NCBI GenBank assembly: GCA_019308525.1
Contig: JAFDIC010000130.1
Span: 1 to 9,210, forward strand
Length of the DNA stretch: 9,210 nucleotides
Direction of reading: 5' to 3'
Source: Deltaproteobacteria bacterium
GTDB taxonomy: Bacteria; Desulfobacterota; DSM-4660; Desulfatiglandales; HGW-15
Numbering within the stretch: position 1 is the first letter of the stretch; each line of letters starts with the position of its first letter. The position numbers were made by a program, and so were the translations under genes. A model generated the notes under the pieces. That model ran no database searches. It saw nothing but the letters and a program-made list of their open reading frames with translations, and was not told the origin of the DNA. Positions 4,998 through 9,210 of the stretch are shown piece by piece.

Positions 4998-7391
4998 TCA
5001 GAGAGCGCTGGCGCTAGCTCTGGCCTGGCCAGGGGGCGGAAGCACGGTCGGGGTTATGAAAATCAACAATTCGGACTTTTCATACGTCCCTCTCTGGGCC
5101 TTGAAGAGCCAGCCCAGCACCGGAACCTCCCGCAAATAGGGTATACCGCTCTCGTCATCCGACCTGTCTTCCTTGTAGATCCCGCCTATCACAATGGTCT
5201 CACCCGTCTTGACCATTAACTTGGTAGATATGTCCTTGCCGGTCTTTCCCCGGACCGTCTCCTTTTCATCCTTCACATTTATTTCCATGGTCACATAATT
5301 GTTGTAACTCACTGTCGGCGTTACTTCCAGTGAAAGTTGTGCCGTGACCTCCTTGGGTTCAACGTTCTCCGCTGCCTCAAGATAGAAGGTGGTACCCTTT
5401 GCAATGGTTGCGCTCTCCCCGTTGCTGGCTATCACCTTGGGGGCGGATATGATCTTTGCAGTCCCCTCTGTCTCTGAGAGGGCCAGCCTGGCATCCAGGG
5501 TGATGGCACCAAGGGCGCTTGAAGTCAGGTACCCGAAGGTGAATCCCAGGTTGGGTATCCATCCTTCCGGACCGTTGGAGGAGAAGGTGCCGCCCACCAG
5601 GTTGTCTCCTCCCGCGGGATAGCCGGTAGCGTCCGTCGGAATACCAAAGCTTACCCCCGTGTTGTCCCTCCTCTGGGCGTCTATGCCCACCTCATCCCCA
5701 GTGCCGCCTCCCCACTGCACACCGAGATCCCGCGTGAAGGTGGTGGTGGCTTCCACGATCCGCGCCTCGATCAAGATCTGCTTGACAGGGGTGTCAAACC
5801 TGTCGACTATCTTCCTGGCCTCCTTGATATTCTCGGCGATATCGGTGATTATGATGGTATTGGTCCTGGCATCCTCGCTCAACTTGCCCCGATCACTCAA
5901 CAAGGGCTCAAGATGGGCCTTGATCTCCGCCGTTGTGGCAAAATCAAGAGGCAGGTATTCGGTCAGGAGGGGCTCCAACTGCTTTGCGGCCTCCTTGGCC
6001 TTCCTCGCCGCCTCCCTCCTCTTTGCAAGTTCGGCCTCGTATTCGGCCCTCTTTCTTCTCTCTTCAGCCTCTATCTTGGCCATCTGGGCCTTGGTAGTGA
6101 TCCAGATGACATTTCCCTGTTTTCTCATTGCCAGATTGTTGTTCGCCAGGATCAGGTCAAGGGCCTGGTCCCACGGCACGTTCTTCAATCTCATGGACAC
6201 GTTTCCCTTGACCTCCGGTCCCCAAACAAGATTCAGATTGCTCACCTCCGCTATCAGCCTCAGGATGTTGGTAACATCGGCATTGACAAAGTCCAGGGTC
6301 ATAGGGGTGCCAGTGTATTTCTTCTTCAAGAAATCGGGCAATGCAGAAGGTTGGACGGCCATTGCCACATCTCTCATGCTGACCTGTGCAGCGGTCTCTT
6401 GCACCGTCCCAGAGGGTATACTCTTCGTTCCTTTGGCGACAAGGGAGCTGATTTCGGCCTCTTTCTCGGTCTTCTTCGCGGGGACGATCCTTTTCTCCGG
6501 CGGCTTTATCAGGGTGGGGCCGAAGTCGATGGTAATCGCCTGATCGGTCTGGTCTACGTGGAACGGCACCATTTCCTTCAGGGTTATCAGCATGGAGACC
6601 TTGCTGTCCTCGGCAGAGGCCTTTACCCGTTCTATCGCACCTTCGAAATAGATGGACTCCAGCCTCCTCATGAGAAGGGGCGGAATGGTGCTTTTCTCCA
6701 TGGTAAGCAAAAGGTCCTTGATCCCCTTCTGTTCCAGGCGATAGGGGACCTTTTGCTCCGTCGTGATAATCAACCTGGACTTGCCCCGGTTCAGCATCGT
6801 AAAATCGATGCCCAGGACCTGATTTAAGCCATTGTCTGCCCTGGGCTCAAAGAATATCCTCGGTTCATGGGGGCCGAGTGTTTCTTCCTTCGTCTCTTCC
6901 TTTTTGATGATGGCCCTTTCCTGAGGGAGTTTCTCACCGGCAATCTTCTTGGGAGTCAAAATCAACCTGATAAGCCCATCCGAAGTCTCGGTCCTGTACT
7001 CCAGGGGCGCCTCCTCAAGCAGGACCACCAGTCTCGTGGTCATCGCCTGGTCTTTCCCCTCCTGGATAGTAATCCCACGAATGCTCCCCTCGGTAAACTT
7101 TCCGGACATGGGCAAATCCTTTGCAGGCTCCCCCCTCACGTCCAGGATAATCCTTGGGGGATCGATCAATTGAAAGGCCGTAAAGTGTGTGGGGCGGTCG
7201 CTCTTTATCTCCAGGATCGCCTTGTGCTGAAGGCTCCGGACATCGACGGATTCAATCCTTGGCACCTGGGATTCCTCGGAAGGAACCTGCCTGGTGGGTT
7301 GGGTTGCGCACCCTTTCAGGACCAGAATACTTACGGCCAGACACAGGATCGGCGCCAACCCTCTTTTATATCCATTACCTCTATTCCCCAT
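4998..7391 (-). CDS. pilQ: Type IV pilus secretin PilQ, with predicted lipoprotein signal
   Basis: PilQ forms the outer-membrane ring through which the type IV pilus is extruded and retracted. From the chosen start it has 797 residues. A signal sequence ends in LKGC, with Cys28 as the predicted lipid-bearing residue. Two AMIN peptidoglycan-binding domains follow (about 45-147 and 190-290). Next come a variable linker, an STN/N0 domain (about 363-433, with MTLDFVNADVTNILRLIAEV), a charged helical segment (434-473), an N1 domain (478-534, with TNTIIITD) and the secretin pore domain (about 624-784). The pore domain includes ISAPKVIASNGESA, the GETIVIGGIY motif and VPVLGWLF, ending in ELLIFITP. 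The tail PPPGQARASASAL is short. The start at 7391 has AAGGAGA (7398-7404 on the complement) at six-base spacing and places the signal sequence at the N-terminus. A longer in-frame form from 7484 would add 31 basic residues before the signal. Confidence 0.95.
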   Translation of the reverse strand: MGNRGNGYKRGLAPILCLAVSILVLKGCATQPTRQVPSEESQVPRIESVDVRSLQHKAILEIKSDRPTHFTAFQLIDPPRIILDVRGEPAKDLPMSGKFTEGSIRGITIQEGKDQAMTTRLVVLLEEAPLEYRTETSDGLIRLILTPKKIAGEKLPQERAIIKKEETKEETLGPHEPRIFFEPRADNGLNQVLGIDFTMLNRGKSRLIITTEQKVPYRLEQKGIKDLLLTMEKSTIPPLLMRRLESIYFEGAIERVKASAEDSKVSMLITLKEMVPFHVDQTDQAITIDFGPTLIKPPEKRIVPAKKTEKEAEISSLVAKGTKSIPSGTVQETAAQVSMRDVAMAVQPSALPDFLKKKYTGTPMTLDFVNADVTNILRLIAEVSNLNLVWGPEVKGNVSMRLKNVPWDQALDLILANNNLAMRKQGNVIWITTKAQMAKIEAEERRKRAEYEAELAKRREAARKAKEAAKQLEPLLTEYLPLDFATTAEIKAHLEPLLSDRGKLSEDARTNTIIITDIAENIKEARKIVDRFDTPVKQILIEARIVEATTTFTRDLGVQWGGGTGDEVGIDAQRRDNTGVSFGIPTDATGYPAGGDNLVGGTFSSNGPEGWIPNLGFTFGYLTSSALGAITLDARLALSETEGTAKIISAPKVIASNGESATIAKGTTFYLEAAENVEPKEVTAQLSLEVTPTVSYNNYVTMEINVKDEKETVRGKTGKDISTKLMVKTGETIVIGGIYKEDRSDDESGIPYLREVPVLGWLFKAQRGTYEKSELLIFITPTVLPPPGQARASASAL

Positions 7392-7548
7392 GGACTTTCT
7401 CCTTTTTTGTTTCGCCTTGATCTTTTCGGCACCCCCGGCCTTCGTCCCATCCCTTGGCGAGACCTTTGCGAAAGCCTGATACAAGCCTTCTGTCGTGCTC
7501 CACGTTTCCCCGGAGGAACTTTCATCTCGAGTGTACCCCCAGGCTATC
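7392..7548 (-). promoter_or_regulatory. pilP-pilQ intergenic spacer with the pilQ ribosome binding site
   Basis: These 157 bases separate the pilP stop from the chosen pilQ start, which is wide for a cluster whose other junctions are below 50 bases or overlapping. The only clear signal is AAGGAGA (complement of 7398-7404), correctly spaced for ATG 7391. Short reading frames here are rich in Arg and Lys and look like chance extensions. I saw no convincing promoter or GC-rich terminator hairpin. Confidence 0.5.
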
Positions 7549-8094
7549 TCACTTCGGGGACGGCAGTTTCTTGGAGACGAACCTCTGTCTTGTTCGCCCC
7601 CTGAAGTCTTTGTACTCTTCCTTAATGATGACCTCTTTGTCAGTGATCTTGTATACTACTCCACCCCTTGTCCCGATCGGGGTCCCCACCCTTATCACGT
7701 GCCCTGTACCCTTCGCCTCCCTTACCATGGCCCAATTTCCTTTTGGGCCTACGATGATTGCGATCAGCTCAAGCTGACTCAGGTCCAGGGTCTCAAGATA
7801 GGTCTTGGGTTTTCCTTTTTTCTTCTCCTGGATCGCCTCCATCTTGGCGATGAAAGATTCAAATGGGTCTGTCTTGCCCAACGGGTCATAGGAGTACTTT
7901 TTCTCCTTCTCATTGCCGGCCTTGCCGCTCTCTTCTTCCCCCAGCGTCTTTTTCATGGGGCGAGGAGCCTTGTAGATCACCCCCTCTGCCCCCAGGGTGG
8001 TTGCAGCCAGGGCGAACCCTGAGAACAAGAGGAGGATAAGCAGGTTGAAAAGGAGGTGTACTTGACTGCTATTTCTTTTGGGCTTTTTCGCCAT
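7549..8094 (-). CDS. pilP: Type IV pilus inner-membrane/periplasmic protein PilP
   Basis: This 181-residue protein couples the PilN-PilO inner-membrane complex to the secretin PilQ across the periplasm. It shows a basic N-terminus, a hydrophobic segment (14-31), a charged and probably disordered linker with YDPLGKTDPFESF (69-81), and a C-terminal beta-rich PilP/GspC-HR-like domain (about 100-175). That domain contains LDLSQLELIAIIVG (103-116), WAMV (121-124) and GHVIRVGTPIGTRGG (131-145). The assignment rests on these segments and on its place between pilO and pilQ. It overlaps the end of pilO by 26 bases, suggesting translational coupling. I chose ATG 8094, with AAGGG eight bases upstream (complement of 8103-8107), over GTG 8103, which would add three residues. 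There is no cysteine anywhere, whereas PilP of Pseudomonas and Neisseria is lipidated. Here it must be anchored by an uncleaved helix or released by signal peptidase I. Confidence 0.92.
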   Translation of the reverse strand: MAKKPKRNSSQVHLLFNLLILLLFSGFALAATTLGAEGVIYKAPRPMKKTLGEEESGKAGNEKEKKYSYDPLGKTDPFESFIAKMEAIQEKKKGKPKTYLETLDLSQLELIAIIVGPKGNWAMVREAKGTGHVIRVGTPIGTRGGVVYKITDKEVIIKEEYKDFRGRTRQRFVSKKLPSPK

Positions 8095-8665
8095 TTGTTT
8101 CACCCTTGAAACTGTACGTTACCGCGTCACAGTTCGTGATCAGCTTGGTCGACCGGGGAGCCACCGGTTTCATGGATACGTTCAGGATGTTTACTATCCT
8201 CTCCATGCGCCCCACCTTGTCGAAAAAGACGGCAACGTTGTGGTAGTTTCCGCTGACCTGTATTGACACAGGGATCTCTATGTAGAAGTCTCTTGCCCTT
8301 TCCCGCCGAGGCCTGAAGAGACGAAACTCCAGTTGGGACTCTGTTCCCAACTGGGTAATGGTCCTCAACAGGCTTGGTATTTCCTTCTTGTTCGGGAGGA
8401 GCCTGAGGGCCTCCTTGAATTGGGCATCCACCCGTGCGTGCTCCGCCTCGAATTTCTTAAGGGCCTTCGCCCTCACCTTTGCTCTTCTCAACTTGTTCTC
8501 AAGCTGGGCTATCCTGTGCTTGGTTTCCGCTATCTCGCTCGTCTTGGGTAGGTAGACAAACCACAGGTAAACCCCTCCCAGGACCACTATGGTTCCCACA
8601 AAGATCAGTATCCTTACCGGCATTTTGATCTCGCCCACTTTTTGAAAGAAAGCCTCGGTTTTCAT
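8069..8665 (-). CDS. pilO: Type IV pilus alignment protein PilO
   Basis: This 198-residue bitopic inner-membrane protein pairs with PilN and PilP to form the alignment complex between the cytoplasmic motor and the secretin. A short cytoplasmic N-terminus (1-16) precedes one membrane helix (18-38). A charged coiled coil follows (about 42-90), then a ferredoxin-like periplasmic domain (95-185) containing LLPNKKEIPSLLRTITQLG (89-107) and PVSIQVSGNYHNVAVFFDKV (132-151). These last segments are characteristic of PilO. AAGGGA lies about five bases before the ATG. A 48-base gap separates it from pilN, and its last 26 bases overlap pilP. Confidence 0.94.
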   Translation of the reverse strand: MKTEAFFQKVGEIKMPVRILIFVGTIVVLGGVYLWFVYLPKTSEIAETKHRIAQLENKLRRAKVRAKALKKFEAEHARVDAQFKEALRLLPNKKEIPSLLRTITQLGTESQLEFRLFRPRRERARDFYIEIPVSIQVSGNYHNVAVFFDKVGRMERIVNILNVSMKPVAPRSTKLITNCDAVTYSFKGETNGEKAQKK

Positions 8666-8713
8666 TTTTTTCCCTTAACCCTAGAAATCGTGTGTTTGTT
8701 CAGAGGATTCCCC

Positions 8714-9210
8714 TTATCTCTTCCTTTTTGCCGTTTTCTTTACCTTCTCCCTATAGGCATATGTCTTACACTCCAAGACGAAATCCGAAACACTCAGCCT
8801 GTACTGGGGCAGGCTTCGCATCCTGGTACTCTGGAGTTCCACGGAATTGATGTACTCCGAGTTCTCAAGATTGGTCATGAAAAGGGCGACTGTTTCATTA
8901 TCCATGGCCGTCCCGCTGAGGGTCAGTTTTCCTCCCGACTCCTTCAGGGAATTTAGCCACAGCTTATCCTTGGGAACCGCATAGGTTATCTCTTCAAGCA
9001 GGTGTACGGGTCCTGTCTTCTTCTTTTCAAGCTCCTTGATGACATTCAGCTTGGCATTGATCTCCTTGATCTTCTTCTCCAATTGCCTGATCTTGCTAAT
9101 AGTCTTCTGATATTTTTTCAGTTCCCTGGTCACTCTCTCTTCTTCTTTCTTGAGGGATCCTGCGGTGCTGTTGATCTTGTTAAAATAGTAGTCTATGACT
9201 GTCATCAGCA
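8714..9210 (-). CDS. pilN: Type IV pilus alignment protein PilN, N-terminus outside the window
   Basis: The visible part is the C-terminal ~165 residues of PilN, the bitopic partner of PilO in the inner-membrane alignment complex. The frame is open to the window edge, with a Leu codon just before the Met codon at 9205. PilN proteins normally begin with a short INLLP-like cytoplasmic segment that contacts PilM, followed by a membrane helix. Neither is complete here, so the Met at 9205 is taken as internal. A long Lys/Glu coiled coil comes next, then the signature GPVHLLEEITYAVPKDKLWL and a ferredoxin-like domain with LTLSGTAMDNETVALFMTNLE. The C-terminus is strongly basic (KKTAKRKR). pilM is expected immediately upstream, to the right. 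Confidence 0.92.
   Translation of the reverse strand, partial: LMTVIDYYFNKINSTAGSLKKEEERVTRELKKYQKTISKIRQLEKKIKEINAKLNVIKELEKKKTGPVHLLEEITYAVPKDKLWLNSLKESGGKLTLSGTAMDNETVALFMTNLENSEYINSVELQSTRMRSLPQYRLSVSDFVLECKTYAYREKVKKTAKRKR

Noticed and set aside
5002..5021. Palindromic AGAGC/GCTCT repeat near the end of pilQ as a terminator
   Set aside because: It lies inside the pilQ coding sequence over an Ala/Ser-rich tail and has no T-run on either strand. The TPR gene also continues 42 bases later.
5659..6827. Two long overlapping + strand frames of about 300 codons
   Set aside because: Both are antisense to pilQ. The first looks hydrophobic only because it reads the complement of a charged region.
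7392..7484. N-terminal extension of PilQ from an upstream ATG at 7484
   Set aside because: The ATG at 7391 has a well-placed ribosome binding site and puts the signal sequence at the N-terminus; the extension would add 31 mostly basic residues before it.
9203..9205. ATG as the true start of pilN
   Set aside because: The frame remains open to the window edge, and starting here would remove the INLLP-like segment and most of the membrane helix that PilN proteins need.

Overview
The window looks like chromosomal DNA of a sulfate-reducing or syntrophic member of the Desulfobacterota (former Deltaproteobacteria). This is inferred from a QrcD-type membrane subunit (the Qrc menaquinone reductase is typical of sulfate reducers) beside a deltaproteobacterial-style type IV pilus pilN-O-P-Q cluster. 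Every gene here is intact or cut only by the window edge. I see no tRNA, rRNA, CRISPR array, transposase or phage gene.

Layout. Positions 1-96 hold a long hairpin and a trailing AT-richer segment that look like a dispersed intergenic repeat. Positions 111-1343 (+) encode a ten-helix NrfD-family protein, best called QrcD, followed by a 67-residue single-helix protein at 1386-1589 (+) that I do not recognise. Its stop codon shares a CTAG palindrome with the stop of nadB (L-aspartate oxidase, 1586-3199, -), so the two transcription units meet tail to tail with no spacer. A divergent intergenic region (3200-3399) holds an inverted repeat and a good sigma-70-like promoter for a HAD-family phosphatase gene (3400-4026, +). 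The convergent region 4027-4163 is non-coding and carries a nested inverted repeat.

From 9210 down to 4164 (-) lies one operon: pilN (5' end outside the window), pilO, pilP, pilQ and a TPR lipoprotein resembling PilF/PilW/Tgl. PilN, PilO and PilP form the inner-membrane alignment complex. PilQ is the outer-membrane secretin through which the pilus passes, and a PilF/Tgl-type TPR lipoprotein normally helps the secretin assemble. pilM is expected just beyond the right edge.

Most of the window is core metabolism and a known nanomachine, and I found no convincing undescribed multi-gene system. The points most worth a second look are the hairpin element before qrcD, the unnamed small membrane protein after it, the nested inverted repeat at 4032-4153, and an apparent exchange of lipidation in the pilus genes: PilQ has a lipobox, while PilP has no cysteine at all.
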